Below are positions 45,185 through 58,038 of a stretch of 64,000 nucleotides of DNA, piece by piece. The notes beneath the pieces are model-generated. The model saw nothing but the letters and a program-made list of their open reading frames with translations. It had not been told where the DNA came from and made no database searches. Within the stretch, counting starts at the first letter, position 1, and each line of letters begins with the position of its first letter. Origin of the DNA: Tigriopus japonicus. Lineage: Eukaryota > Arthropoda > Copepoda > Harpacticoida > Harpacticidae. The position numbers and the translations under genes were made by a program. Location of the stretch: positions 1,563,898-1,627,897 of the forward strand of contig JAAGOF010000109.1 in NCBI GenBank assembly GCA_010645155.1, read 5' to 3'.

Positions 45185-47036
45185 TCCCGGGCCCTATTGA
45201 TTATAATTATGTCTGTGGTGTTACCAGAACATTACTTTTGAACTCCACAATTAAATCAAACAAATTTGGCAACACTAATGGCCATATTGTATTTAGTCAT
45301 ATCACTTATGCATATGGATAATCTGAATGATCCTAAATTTGTCAAGCGCCAAATAACATTTACGATAGAGAAACTTTACCAAATTAGGATCAAGTTTTTT
45401 GGAGCCAAACTCTAAGGCTTGTCCAATCACTGGTCATTTGGTCCCAAAAATATCCAGCTAAATTGTTTTGAGGTGGATCATACAGGTACAGTATATCTTT
45501 GAATCGACGAGTTGGCCTACAATTCCATTCCCTAGTGTCATTTTGTCATTAATTACCACCACTAAAGTGAGAGAACGCTAGTCACCTGCAACCTTGTACT
45601 AAATTGCCATTACTTTCTAATTTGAGTCTAGCAAACATTCTAGGCCTTCATTAATGATAGTGTGTTGTTGAAAGTCGCTCTTAATGTGCAAGATCCGTTT
45701 TTACAACATAAAGGAGGCACATACTTCAAGCAAAATACCCAAACAAGGTTTGCCTTCCAGATGATGGTTTCATTCAAATGAACATTGCAAGACAAGACAA
45801 ACTCAAGATACTTCAGGAAACCCAATAAGAAATCAAGGCAAAATGTGAACACCAAAATTACCGGCACAGCTTTATTAGTTTTTTGCCAGTGTAAGGCTGA
45901 AAAAAAGGCAAAGTTTCAGCGGTGCCAAAGAAGCCCTTTTCAGAAGGTTCCCAAAGCCAAACCCTCCATTTCTTTGAACATTGATATGCAGTTCGAGATG
46001 ATTTGTTTTGGGCAAGCTAAATGAGGACTTTTCGGGGTTTAATCCCTTATGCCTTTGGGTTAAGAATTAAAGTTGGCACTACTGGCACTAAAAAGAACTT
46101 GGCTGGAACAAGATGTCAAAATGTAATGCTCACAGAGCTCCACGATCCCCAGTACAATACTTTCAAAAGTATTTGTGTTTTACATTTATTTAACATCGAA
46201 CCGTTACTCTTGCTATGCGTAGTAATGACGAGGATCCCTTGTTTGGATCGATCAACAATGGTGGATCGAAGATCCAAATGTAACGAAGATATCCCGTAAA
46301 TAGAAAGCGATGTTATCTTTACGTGTTTTGTACCATTTTGGACGGGAGGGATCGTGGAACAAAGATGGAGGACAAGAAAAACATTGATTCAGCAATTCAT
46401 TGCTCCCAATAAGAAAGGCATCCTGATTGATTGCTCAGGTATGCCAGAATATCTTTCTTTTCGATATTGGGTTAATGCGAGAACCAAATGTACGTTTTTC
46501 CAGATGTGTTTTGGAATCGTCCCGAGAATCAAACTATTGGAAAAGGATTATCGATTCCCTAAGGCCAAACGAGATGGCGGATAAAGGCAAAATCCAATAA
46601 CTTGGTGCTTCTTGCATACAAGAAGATCGACTCAATCTACCACGGATCCATCCTCTTTTTGTATCTTTTCCTTGCGGCTTCCTCAATACTCATGCTCCAC
46701 TTTTTTTACTATCAATACCTCATTAACTCATTACTAATACTTTGAGAGATCAAGGTGTAAAACCGAGTCTCATCCAGAGATCATAATGAGCTGTCATTGG
46801 CAGCTAGTTCCAATGGTTTAAACGTGGTCACCGAACCGTAACTCCTCAACGCCATCTGAAGAAGGCTCAATTTTCCGCTACTTTCACGCAAGCCTTGTTC
46901 TTAGATGACAGCTGCCAAATAAGACAAAAAGCGAAAGGCTTCGGAATTCTGGCTCTAAACATTCAAGGGCCTGGCTTCACCATATTTTCCATTGCATTCA
47001 CTTAAGTTTGGATCGATAATATGAATGCCTTTTCAG

Positions 47037-47153
47037 CTGCCTTTGAGTTTGCTTTGCACATTGGACAAGACTCCTTGCGTTTCTGGCCTTTATGGGACAA
47101 GATGCATCCGGGCAAATGCACCCACCTTGAAAGAGATGGACAAGCCTGTCAGA
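47037..47153 (+). CDS. Candidate internal exon of an unknown gene
   Basis: The 117-nt stretch lies between a good acceptor (gccttttcag) and a good donor (A|GTAAGT). In one frame it reads AFEFALHIGQDSLRFWPLWD, then KMHPGKCTHLERDGQACQ, and would be a symmetric phase 1-1 exon with two cysteines, as in secreted modular proteins. A second frame is also fully open. I recognise no family and see no partner exons; chance is a real possibility. Confidence 0.25.
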
Positions 47154-48122
47154 GTAAGTTAGCTAATATGCCATGAATTGGATGGACTTGCAGGCCCAAC
47201 TTTCAATTGAGAAAGCAATTTTGTTGACTCTTAAGTTTGCGAATGGGTTGCATGGTCAAATAGAAAAGAAGTGGATTAGTAACTTGAAGAGAGGGTTAGT
47301 TTGGCCACCGCTGACATCGAATCCTTGAACATTTAATTAGCCCTGAAATAAGTTATAAAATATTTATCCTGTCAATTCAAACAACCTAAAATAATTCTTA
47401 TCCCAAAAATATGTTATGGTGTATATAAAAAGGGAAATCAGTTTTTTTCTTGGTGCTAAAGCATACAAGAAAGAATTCCTTGATCATAATGAGAAACTCA
47501 TATGCTCTAATTTTTATAGTTTAAGCAATGATGCTGTAGCACTAAATTGAAAGATATTGCTTTTTTATGAATGTCCATGCAAGCAATCAAGAAAAATAAT
47601 GCACATGCCAATCATAGCCAATACTCTTTATACACCTTTTGGATGTTTGAGTGGTCATAAATACAATACAAACATCAAATTGGTATTTGGGAATCTTTGA
47701 GGAAAAGGGGATTTCTCTTTAATGTTTAAGCAACCTATAAAATTTTCCTAAAACCTTCACAGTAACTTTTGAAAAACACACACTTTCACCAAGTCAAGCA
47801 CTACAAACCCAGCTTTTATTGCTCTTGATTTTGCTCTTGTGCTTCACGTGTTTCATTCCCAAGTTCAACTTTGTACACCTATACGTTTTCAAACATTAAA
47901 CTTACGTTTATGGATTGAAGCCAATTGGCATTTCAAAGTAAGCTCATTGATTGTTTTAACCGTGTCCAACAAGTATAATCCAATCATTTTCATATCGAAA
48001 TTGACCGTGATGTTCGTTAACATACACCAATGTTTGAAGAACTTCTAGGGTAGAGTCAGAATTCGGCACCGTTTGATTGCTTTCTCCACTCTGATACCTC
48101 TTGAATATGCCAACAAGACGAC

Positions 48123-48858
48123 TCTCACTTATAAACGACACAAAAATTAATTCAAGGTTGCGTGAGCAAAAAGGGCAAAGTTCGCTGTGAGGTGGGGAAG
48201 ACGTTGCCAGAATGTAAACATTGCTTCTCCAATGTTAAATTTGCTTCTCATTTAAGGTAGAGAAACCAACTTTCCCCAGAATGCCGTGTCACCTTTGATT
48301 CTACAGGGTATATCGCCTAAAATTCATCCTTTCAATCAAAGGCGTTGTCACATAACTACAATCCCAGATGCATTACCTAGGCAAACAAAAGTTCGATTTA
48401 CATAATGGCCACCTTTGGTCTTCACCACGGCCTTCAATATTCCCACAGGCTTGTACCTTAATCAGTTTGACCCAAAGCCTCTTCAGAATGGACTAGATGG
48501 AAATTTTCATCCAATTGAGGCCTGGAGATGAATGAGGACATTTATCCTTGTCTCAGAAATGAGAAAAGACAATAATTTTGAACAAGCTGTGTGGTATGTC
48601 AAGCAGCCCCATCTTGTTGAAGGAGCAGGGAAGTTCAGAGGCCATTTTTGCACATTTAAAATTGATTTACAAAAACTTTTGAAAACAAAATAGTTTGCCA
48701 AAAGAATACGCAAAACATTATGTTTAAACGAAAAGAGTGAAAGTAATATAAAGCCAACGCATTAAAGGTAGGAATCTTGTCTTCCCCACCTAACAACGGA
48801 ACTTTGCCCTTTTTTGCTCACGCAACCTTGAATTAATTTTTGTGTCGTTTATAAGTGA
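48123..48858. mobile_element. MULE-like element with 9-bp TSD
   Basis: The 736-bp element has about 80-bp terminal inverted repeats, roughly 95 percent identical. They start TCTCACTTATAAACGACACA, continue AAAATTAATTCAAGGTTGCG and TGAGCAAAAA, and end near GGTGGGGAAGAC. CAAGACGAC flanks both ends (48114-48122 and 48859-48867). A 9-bp target duplication and long inverted ends are typical of Mutator-like elements. No transposase frame is present. Confidence 0.85.
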
Positions 48859-50048
48859 GACAAGACGACGCATCCACATCAACGTCAGCTTCGATGGATG
48901 TTGCTGATCATTCTATTTTGATCTTGCATGTATGTAGCTTTGATTAGGGCACTGATTGAATAGCATTGAGGAATCTGGAAGTACCTTCATTATCCGTCGT
49001 TGGAATGAGACGGGCTCGGAGGCTATGAAAGGACTAGCATTTACAGATAGTTATATAGTTGCGTGACTTTTCCTGGCCAAAAATCACTCTTGCTCCTTCA
49101 CGTAATCAAGTTGAAAATAAGATATTTTTCGTACATCGCCTTTGACAGATGCTCCATTGAGCAGACAATTTGAGCCCAATATGTGTCTGAATAAAGGCCA
49201 GCAACTGTTCAGGTTCTAGGAAAGTTTCAACAGATGTTGGGAAGTGATGCATATCCGTAACTGGAAAAATGGTCAGAGCCTTCTCAGAAAGTGGGCCAAC
49301 CCCAAAATGTGATCTGAATTCAGAATGTTTTTCTGGGTCGAATGAGTCCTGTATGGGGCTGATTGGGCAAAGGGTTTAGGAGCACTAGACGACACTGTCC
49401 TTGTCTATGATCATACTAATGAGGACACGTTTTGTCCCTCCGGCATCTTTAGCATTCCTCGTTACCAGAAAATGAGGTTAAAGAGCTTTAGACAGTCTTG
49501 AGCCGTCCCTTCATGAAAGAGGACTAAAATCTTTGAGTTCAAGATATTTTGCAGAATCGTGGTCCTCCATGGAACCATCAAAAAACTGCTCTCGAGCTGT
49601 ATTCGGTATCAAAATAAATACGTCCGTACCGCACAATAATAATGCTTGCACTTATCTCAAGTTGCATTCAACCAGGGCCTAGGGATTAAAGCTAACTCTT
49701 ATCTAATCCATGAGTCTCCAATCCCCTACAAAAATAGGAATTGGGAATCATGGCACCGATGACGAGTGGAAAAAACGAGACCTTACGTATTGGCCTCCTA
49801 GTGTGAGGCTAAGAAACGAAAGTCTTTTCCTGAAGCTATTGAAGAAGCCTAGGTTCCTTTGGGAGACTGACTCTTGATCTCTTTGATGTAGAACACCCAT
49901 CAAAACCAGACGGCCTTTTTTGCTCTCAAAGTTGAGTACCATCAGGCAGAATGGAAGATCCTCTGGTTGCCCGCACCTTTCGCTCGCTTTAAAAGCTTTG
50001 AAAATTGCCAACAGAGCTTCAATCCAAACCAATCCCGGAACAACTTAC

Positions 50049-50137
50049 GCTTCGATGCTCTTTGAGAGTGGCCATCTCTCCATTTTAGCCTGGTAATTCA
50101 TGTTAGAGATCTGTTGTTTGAGTGATTCACGATCCAT
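50049..50137 (-). CDS. G-protein gamma subunit, alternative first coding exon 1b
   Basis: The ATG at 50137 starts MDRESLKQQISNMNYQAKME, then RWPLSKSIE and two bases of the next codon before the donor GC|GTAAGT (50048). With the shared exon the junction reads SIEAMKEYIEE in phase. This amphipathic N-terminal helix forms a coiled coil with G-beta. LKQQI-NM-YQA-MERWPLSKSI closely resembles Ggamma30A. Just upstream, tgtatag|TTTGAACAACATGG gives a possible acceptor (exon start 50147), so a 5' leader exon further upstream is likely. It cannot be spliced after exon 1a in frame: the joined sequence stops at once. Confidence 0.92.
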
Positions 50138-50147
50138 GTTGTTCAAA

Positions 50148-53100
50148 CTATACAGTAAGACACAATCTTCAACGGCGTCGTTCATTCACAACAATCCGAA
50201 TCTGATAATCTCAACGGCACACTCAGCCGGATCAAGGAGTTCCAGGCCTTGGGAGACCCTGGAATCGTTTTGGGCCGCTCAAAGAGAGACTCGGAACACG
50301 ACCGTTTCGGAGTGGCTCAAGCCCACTACCTCCACCACTTGGGGAAATGCAATCAGAGATCCGTTTCCAAACCCGATTTGCCCACGAATGTCCTCCTGCT
50401 AGATGTGAAATCGTTCTCAAAACTTGTTCTGTCTGCTAGAGCCCTCAGCGTCGCCCTCAGCGTCGACTTCAGCCCAATATCGCCATAGCCTCGATCCCTT
50501 TCTCGTCAGCCGTCGCTTCCAAAAGAGAACGGGTCTCCCCTTCCTTCTCCCTCTCTTTTTTTCTCTCTCTCTCGTCACTCCCGAACTCTCTTTCGGCTTC
50601 TTCTCCTTTCCAGTTTGAGGAGTCCTTATCGACTTCAATGTTCTTCTTGAGGCCACGGAACAACAATTGAAAGATCGGGCCGGGTTGGGCAAAGGAAAAC
50701 CCGGTCCTGTACGAGCCTTCTGTGGAACGTACCCTGAAAGGCAACTTTGGATTGAGACTCGGAAGGTGGGGAGAAGGCAGCTGTCTTTCTCCTCTCCTCT
50801 CTACTATCCAACTGAGTGCGCTTTAGTGTGCCACATGCTCCCAAGCCTCAATGGGGAGAAACGAAAGAAAAAATGGAGCTTGATCATAGATTCCCTTTGT
50901 TGAACTAGATGAGACGTTGGGTATACTAAATGAGGTCTAAATAACGAATATGCAACTCTTTTATGACAGATCAAACAAGTGACACCTGTTTCCATGATGA
51001 TTAGACGGAGAAGGAAGGGGGTTACGTGTTTATGGGAACAACGGCAGAGCTGATGAGTATTTTTGGCATGTTCCAAGGCCCTTGACTCCCTTTAATTCAT
51101 TTGAAGGGCTGGCCTTGCCTTCAAGTTCGTTCACACAATAGAAGTAAGCGAGAACCAAGGCACGAAGACCTAGTTCCCAAACCGGGAACATTGTACTCTA
51201 GTGTAACTAACGTGTGGGGGCCAAAGCAGAGATGGTTTTATTATGGAAGTTATTCCTCACTTGTCGTAAAACCAGTCGGTTCTCTCTCTCTCTCTGTTAG
51301 ACTTGAGGAAAGGCAGAGGGAATGAGTGGCCCAATTTTTGGATCCCTTCAAGTCCTAACCTCGACTTTACGGTTTCTCAAAGGGGAGAGTTCAAATCAAG
51401 CTGTTTTCTCTTGATATTTTTCCTAGCGTCTTGAGACTCGGAAAACTTTTGGATAAACAAGAGACACTACATCAGAGATCTTTTTTGGATCCAAGTCTAG
51501 AGGGGAAAATTAACGAAAAGCAGGTGCTCTTAAACTGAATTTCAACTCCACATTGAGATGTGAGCAGATGTTTCTAGAGGTATATTTGATGGCACATTAC
51601 TCTGGCCGGTACGCTAGACAATAGATTGCAGCACATGAAATTGTAGAGTTTCCAAGTCCAACACGCTTCCAAAAATTAGATCCCAGGAATTATGTATGGT
51701 CTTGTTTCATTTCGACCATAATTGTCAGGAACAGACACACCAGGAGGAATTTCCGACCAAATGTTTCTGAGAACCTTTACAAAGCCTTCCAGGCTCAAAT
51801 ACCCAGTTTTCAGGCTCATGGAAAATAAACTACTCGGACATGTCGTTGACAAATACAGCAACTATGAACAAAGTCATTGTGGAACGGTCGGTCAAGAAGA
51901 AAAGGTCCAACTCTAGAAGAAACAAGATTACCTCCTAACGATGGAACAAACCTTGGGACAAAGACCAAAAAAAGAAGAGGAAGGATATCAACATCACATG
52001 GAGCCATTTGTTTGTTAGTATCCAACAAATGGCCGAGGTCAAGTCTTTTAGGAAACCTCTGCCAACAAGTTAAAGAGGGGAACAGATCCAGGTCTATAAT
52101 TACTTTTATTACGTTGTTCCGTATTACAGAATTGGATCAATTCTTGTTTATCCTTAGGTAAATGAGGTAGCAAACTAGATTTAGAAAATCCACTTTGATC
52201 TTGATTCGCTTAGTGCACTTCTTGTGAAGTGTGTCAAGAAGTTTGAAGTGCTTCAAACCGCAAAATTTAGAAGTACAAAAAAATTGAAAGCTGCTTCGAT
52301 TTGATGGAATCTGCAGTATTTGCACCTACCTTAAAACCCAATCATTCTATAAATGCAATGCCATCAATCTACTAACGGAAGGCTTACGATCATGTAACTA
52401 TTCACGAATTTCCCATCAAACCTCTCCGATATTCATGCTCTTAAGGAGTCCATTTGTTTGGTAAGGCTTCGGTCTCCTTTTGGCGCATAAACGTGAGCTT
52501 TCTAAGCCAAACTTTTCATTTTCTTGAAAGACCCTAGGCATTATCAACCGCTAATTAGTTTGATTGCGACTCTATTGTGTCGGGGTGTCTAGAGGACCAT
52601 TAATGTTTACACTCTTGCCAATTGCCTCGCATCTGGAGGCTCGAGTTCTTGGATCATTTGACGACTCTGTCATTATTCAATGGTTTGTTCCCGTTGTATG
52701 AACTCAAAAGCTGTATGTTTACTGCCAAGTATTTCCTAATAACAAGCAACACTCACTCCCCTTATTATCTCGTTTATTGCTGAGAGCAAACAACTCATGG
52801 TAACAACAATCCCAAGACTTTTTCTTCCACGAATTACGAGAACTAAGAAGAGTCGTTTATCGATTAGCTGGAAAAAAGCAAATGATCTTTTGTCGTAAGA
52901 CAAATCGTCCCTAGCGACCATCTCCAGGAAATTTGGGCCCTTTCCCATTGCTTGGTTGGGAAGGTATACTGTATATATACCCAGTCTCTAGGGAGGGCAC
53001 AACAACCAGGCTATTGAGACGGAAATCGATTAATTTCTATAGAAACTCGTTCCTACAAAAGGCGATCTTTGACTTGAGTAAAAGGCCTTTCCAAATATTC

Positions 53101-56100
53101 TCCTTGATTCCTGAGAGAACCATAAACGAACCGCACAATAGGAAATTTTTCATGTCACGGTGAAGGAGAGCCAAATTTGCCGGATTTCTGGTCTTTCAAG
53201 GTTGACGCATTCTCCGTCCATTAATCATATTAGGATTTCATGGATTCATACTACGAAGAAAATCTCCCCCTTCTCCCATTTTGGGCCATTGTCTTTGCTT
53301 GGCACCATTTATCTCAGTTTCCACCACGGGATGCATCCAAGCTAATGGTGCGGTCCATGATTCCTCAAACGCTCTGGTCCAACCTACTTTGGTATGAGAA
53401 ATGGATCATTATGAATTTAGATCACGCACAACAAGCAACAGAATCATTGACCTACTCCAACTCTCTGCAACGCTATGGAACCATCAGGTCTCAAGGGCAT
53501 TTTATGTTCCGTAGTCTCAAGAATCATCATTGTTCGCCGCTCTAAGAAAAGTAATGGAACGCAACTGCAACTGAGCTTCTTTCTTGGTTCTTGAGGAAGT
53601 GCATGGATCGAAGGTTTTCGTGGTGTTCCCAAAAACATGTTCCATGCAGAAAACATTTTCAAGAGGCCTTTGCGTGTCACGGATGGTTTGATCAAACGAC
53701 TGGGCCAGGTCATGTCATGTCCCTGTTGCAAGACTCCGTGAAAGTGAGGAACGACATAAATCATGGGACCTCAAATGGACCATGGACCGACGATGGAAGA
53801 AGAACGTGGAGGCAACTTTTATTACCTGTATGTGGAGAACGAGTCGGCCCACTCAACAACTGATCAGACGTCCTATCCCCCTGGAGAGGGAAATATGAAC
53901 GAAGACTTTTCCGGGGCCTAAGCTGGCCTTTGTGCACCCGTGGGACACCCTTCGGGGTATAATGGAACTCTCCATAGCTACACAAAAAGGAGAAAAGGAC
54001 GTACTCGAGACTTTTGATCAGGACGTATCCTACAATCTGTCTCACTATGATTGAGACTCGAAGTTAATCACCATGACAGTTTATTTTGAAATTGCTGTCG
54101 GCGACCGAATGCATTTAGGCACTAGTCACTATACAGAATGAAGTTTGGAAAGATTTTTGATTTGGACCTTTGGGGAAGGTCCAAAATAGTGGACCCCAGA
54201 GTCATCCATAGTACTGAAGTGGTGGGCCCACATCGCTGTTATTGTTTATTTGTGGGCCCTTGTTTTGATCTTAAAGCATATCTACTTGTAACCCATCAGC
54301 TTCGGTTTGCTGGGTTGCTGGGGCCTTTAACAAACGGCATCAAATTTGGTGGACCTTGACCTTAAAGGTGTTGCCGAACCCTGATATATATAACACCAAA
54401 AAAAGTACCAAAAGTATTGACTCTTAAGAGAAAATCAATCAAATCAACCAAAGCAAACTCATTTGTCTCTACTTTACTGGGCCAGACTGTACCCCCAAGT
54501 TATGGGAATATTGCGACATTTAACTCATACTTATACATGAGTATACATCTTGACGATTGATTACTAAAGCACAAGAGGAAAAGACCTTGGCGCCACAAAC
54601 CACCGTCAGTCATCCTTTTCTGAGAATTCTGAACCAGCAATGGATTCACATTTCACTTGCACATGTTAGGCTGTTCTTTAGCCTTTGTGTCGAGTTAGAT
54701 TACGACAAAAATATGAGAACAAAGGCTCACAGAATGGAAGGATGTTCATTGCGTCCTTCTCACAGTACAACATTCATGTTAGTTAATCTCGTTACCTAGC
54801 GTGAAAGAATGCTTCAGCAAAGTTTGGGAGGAAAAGAGAAGGCAAATGCTTCCCCTAATTTAGTTTCATGCTTCGATCAAGAGACCTCCTACTAAAAGCC
54901 TTTCTTCATGTGGCATGAATATCAGCTCTATTCAGGGGCCCAAACGCTAACAAACCCAATTATGGTCCAAAATGAATCTCGTCTGCTCAGCTTTGTGAGG
55001 GTATACAATATACATCTGCCAGATGGACACAATGAATGATAGCTGATACATGGTATGAACATTAACAGACGTGAAAAAGCATAGATATGCACTGGCAACA
55101 TGATCTGTATGGAACAATTTTGGAACTTCCTTCAACGCCACGTGACATTCCCTTTGTAGCAATGTGTCCAGGAAAGTCCCCTTGTAAATGTTCCTAATGG
55201 TCGAGTGTGCCATAAACGGCCGACCCAAAAGAGTCAAAATTGGATAGGGAGCAGAGTCTGTGTGGAAACTGGAAACCCCCAAAGCTCCCATTAGAACATG
55301 ACGATGGTTCTATTATCCCATACCACATAAGTTGTGTCACAATAGAACGGACAAACCAGAAGAAACCGTGAGATCGGCCGTTTGTTTGAGCTCTTTGAGA
55401 GGTCGAAGAAAGATGAGATCCCAGTCAAGAACGAGTGTATTTGGACGTGATTGAGGCTGCGATGGAAGGACTTGGATCCATGGGATACTAATCTTCTCCT
55501 TGAGAACTACGGTTCCACTCGACAAAGAGACAAGATAGACAAATTATTTCACCATTTCATGTCAGGGCGCCTCGAAGGATTGCAGATCTTTCTAAGTGCT
55601 TTCTTTCTTTGCAGATGGACCCAAACTGGCAACTGGTTGGTATTGCCAGTTATCACGGTTCTTTCTGAAAACTTTGTCTCTCAAAGCATTGTCATATCGA
55701 GTAAGATCCTAATCAGAAAAGTTTCCCCTCTTTCTTTAGATGTTTCACTTCAGCTTTTGTCCATTTGGCGAGTAGTAATTTGGCGCTTGGATTTGTATTT
55801 CTATTCTTGGTTTCCAGGCCAAGAAATGGGATTTGGATTATGTCTGGATGAGACGCCCTGATAAGGCCCTTGGGATTGGCGAAAGCCCTTTTAGAAAACT
55901 AATCTTCTCACTGCTGTCTAGGTGCAATATGTCTTTTTCAATCTTGGAGGATATTTGCTTGAATCAAGACACTTTCGACTTTTGGTTGATGCTTGCGTTA
56001 TCTAAATGTGTTTACAACGATCAGAGCATTTTCATATGCTAAAATCAAAACTTTGGGCAGCCAGTGATTTGTTTTGTACCAGGAATATTGTAGTTTATCT

Positions 56101-57007
56101 ATAAGTAAAGTTTGATTTAATCAAGGATCATTTCAAAATACTGCTTGTCCAAAAGCGCAACAATAATTAATGCAACTAATATTGCTGAAATGAATACAAT
56201 AATCAATCCCTAACTTTACTTTTGGAAGTTATCCTGAAGATAGGGGGTTCATGTGGACAAGTTGTTATTGTCGAAGTCGTTTTCAGGGTGTTCCAAAATT
56301 AACGTCCCCTAGATTTTAGCACTAGTTTACTTCGTCTAAGCAATTCCGTTCCTTTTAGTCTTAGCAATATGCGGTCGAAGCTAAGGTGATTATTCAGAAT
56401 AGAGCGTGCCTACCCTGAGTGTGGGAGTCGTTCTTGAAAGTAAAAATCATAGTTTTATAACGAGTCGGCAAATTTCACCAAGACTTGCTAAAGATGTTTA
56501 CGTACTTTAACTCATATTTCTTCAGTATTAGTGTGCCATTACTGTGCTTCGAGAAGTTCAATGTTAGGGTTGGGACATTCAATACGGATGACCCTGTACA
56601 ACAGACTTCGCGATTTAATCTAAGGAGAGGGCTAGAAACTTTGAGCCTGAGGTTTAGTATTGGATTATGTGGGAGATGAATGAATGAATGAAAGTATTCT
56701 AAAAGTTTTAGGAGCCATTTTTTGAAATAGAAGTAATTCAAAACACGCTGAAGAACTTTTTTCTCTCTCCGTCGTAAATTACTCAATCTTTGGAACCGTG
56801 CACAGTCCAAAAAAATTCTAGATGTTCCTGACGGATCACAAAATTATCAGCACATAATTTTTACCCAACCATTATCAAACGCAATTGTAGTGAAATTTTT
56901 GCTTCTTGGGTGTGAACGCCTGCGCCCGCAAGAGGTCGCATCTCATGATTTCACTCTACACTTAAGAGCTCTAGCAAAAACTATCGTTTTTAAACGGAGT
57001 CGCTTAC
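50148..57007. other. Interval between G-gamma alternative exons
   Basis: Intronic for transcripts using exon 1a; it may contain the promoter of exon 1b. Region 50160-51330 is less AT-rich and has long pyrimidine and CT runs. A plus-strand frame at 50168-50487 is listed separately. Frames of 90-136 codons at 53.2-54.0 and 55.4-55.9 kb show no domain and overlap frames on the other strand. A transposon-like inverted pair (CAGGGTGTTCC at 56284, TACCCTG ending 56417) is too weak to call. Confidence 0.45.
50168..50487 (+). CDS. Candidate open frame of unknown function, opposite G-gamma exon 1b
   Basis: From just after a TAA at 50156 the plus strand is open for over 100 codons, with a coding-like composition (for example LSRIKEFQALGDPGIVLGRS, then SEHDRFGVAQAHYLHHLGKC). 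It has no ATG near its start. A possible acceptor (gcacactcag) at 50226 would begin an exon. No family is recognised. It may equally be G-gamma promoter sequence that is open by chance. Confidence 0.2.
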
Positions 57008-57120
57008 CCACGCACAGATTCTGAGATTGGGATCCTCGCCATGTTAATTTGAGCCTTCATCACTTCAAGTTGGAGTGGAAGAATGTCCTTTTCCATGTTG
57101 TTGATCCCCGCTTGATCCAT
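57008..57120 (-). CDS. G-protein gamma subunit, alternative first coding exon 1a
   Basis: The ATG at 57120 begins MDQAGINNMEKDILPLQLEV, then MKAQINMARIPISESVR and two bases (GG) before the donor GG|GTAAGC (57007). Joined to the shared exon at 44451 it reads ESVRGMKEYIEE in phase, giving 72 residues. LEV-K-Q-N-ARIPIS resembles the N-terminal helix of transducin-type gamma subunits (LKKEV-NTRIPIS). The acceptor ttgttccag (exon start 57127) implies an upstream 5' leader exon that I cannot locate. The resulting protein keeps the same CaaX tail as the 1b form but has a different G-beta-facing half. Transcript evidence is needed to confirm both are used. Confidence 0.88.
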
Positions 57121-57127
57121 GTTGATC

Positions 57128-57902
57128 CTGGAACAAAAGCCTTTCATTACGAAACCCAATAAAATGAGGTTTCGCGAACTTGAGGGGTAATTTACCGTTC
57201 AACAGAAACCTAATACAACGAAACTTGAGCTCTTCACCCGGATTTCAAAAGAAAATGAATGAAGTATTCGCTCGAAAGCCTTCTCACCTTTCTTCGTTCT
57301 TACCTTGATGTTGGGACCAACCTTCGTCACCGAAGCCAATGAAATCCAAAATGGAAATGCGAACATCGAGAAAGAAGTACAGCTCTTGTCAAAGAGATTC
57401 GAAGACCATATCGTCGTTCTCATATTTACACTCATGATCTGAATGGATCAAGTCAAGATGCACTTCCGATGCAATTGAGAGTGAAGAGGTAGGAAGTGAG
57501 AGGGAATTTTGAGCTTTTTTGAAATTCTGAAAGAAATTGGTCCATAATGGAGGTAACTAAAGATTCTGGCCTAAAGGAAAACATATTTGGGACAAATAGC
57601 ATGTGCCCAAGTATGGAAACCATACAAATGCCTTGTGCGACATTGGTTTAGCAACAAAGTCGAGGCAATGTTCGACTTCTTTCGTGTCTCGAGTTTCTAC
57701 AATAATTTTTGTATTTAAAAGTCTTCTGCTCCGTCATTATGTGACTAGAAATTGCTCAAGAACCGTTCTTGGAAAGTAATTAGCTTGCTTTTGAGTCGAC
57801 AATTTCGTGAACTAAGAGGAGAGTGACGGGCGATTGAAACAAAGAAACAAGCAAATGTGAAAAGTAGTCTTCAAAACGTTTCTAAGCGGGATGAAGGATT
57901 TT
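57128..57902. other. Upstream of G-gamma exon 1a
   Basis: Probably intron and 5' leader of the G-gamma gene; no further exon can be assigned. A 78-codon minus-strand frame at 57199-57435 shows no domain. Confidence 0.4.
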
Positions 57903-58038
57903 AACAAAAGATCAAAAAATTCGCTAATAGGTGGTGCTAAAAAGGGGGCCAGTACTTTTAGCTAAGCTGACAAGATTTTTCTTTTTACTTGCCTTCACCT
58001 CCTGCGCCATCTATAGGCCATTATTTTAAGCTTTGTTG
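57903..58038 (-). mobile_element. MITE-3 (TTCGCCAATAGATG type), copy 2
   Basis: Matches the reverse complement of 29437-29570 along its length: AAAAAATTCGCTAATAG, GGGGGCCAGTACTTTTAGCT, and GCGCCATCTATAGGCC near the right end. It is more decayed than copy 1. Confidence 0.75.

Larger units (their letters stand above)
44452..50048 (-). other. G-gamma intron (5.6 kb) rich in inserted elements
   Basis: Intron between exon 1b (donor GC|GTAAGT) and the shared exon. It holds a 130-bp palindromic MITE (45068-45184), a MULE-like element (48123-48858) and one candidate exon of unknown gene (47037-47153, plus strand). Other open frames in it have no recognisable domain. Confidence 0.7.

Noticed and set aside
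45421..45480. Possible third copy of MITE-2
   Set aside because: Only a short stretch (TGGTCCCAAAAAT, CCAGC, AATT) is similar; too weak to separate from chance.
54120..54385. Possible hAT element ending GTGTTGCCGAACCCTG
   Set aside because: No matching left end or target duplication could be found.
55451..55861. 136-codon plus-strand open frame
   Set aside because: It begins at TTG, has hydrophobic low-information content and no recognisable family.
56284..56417. Possible 134-bp transposon (CAGGGTGTTCC and TACCCTG)
   Set aside because: The inverted match is only about 6 bp and no target duplication is visible.
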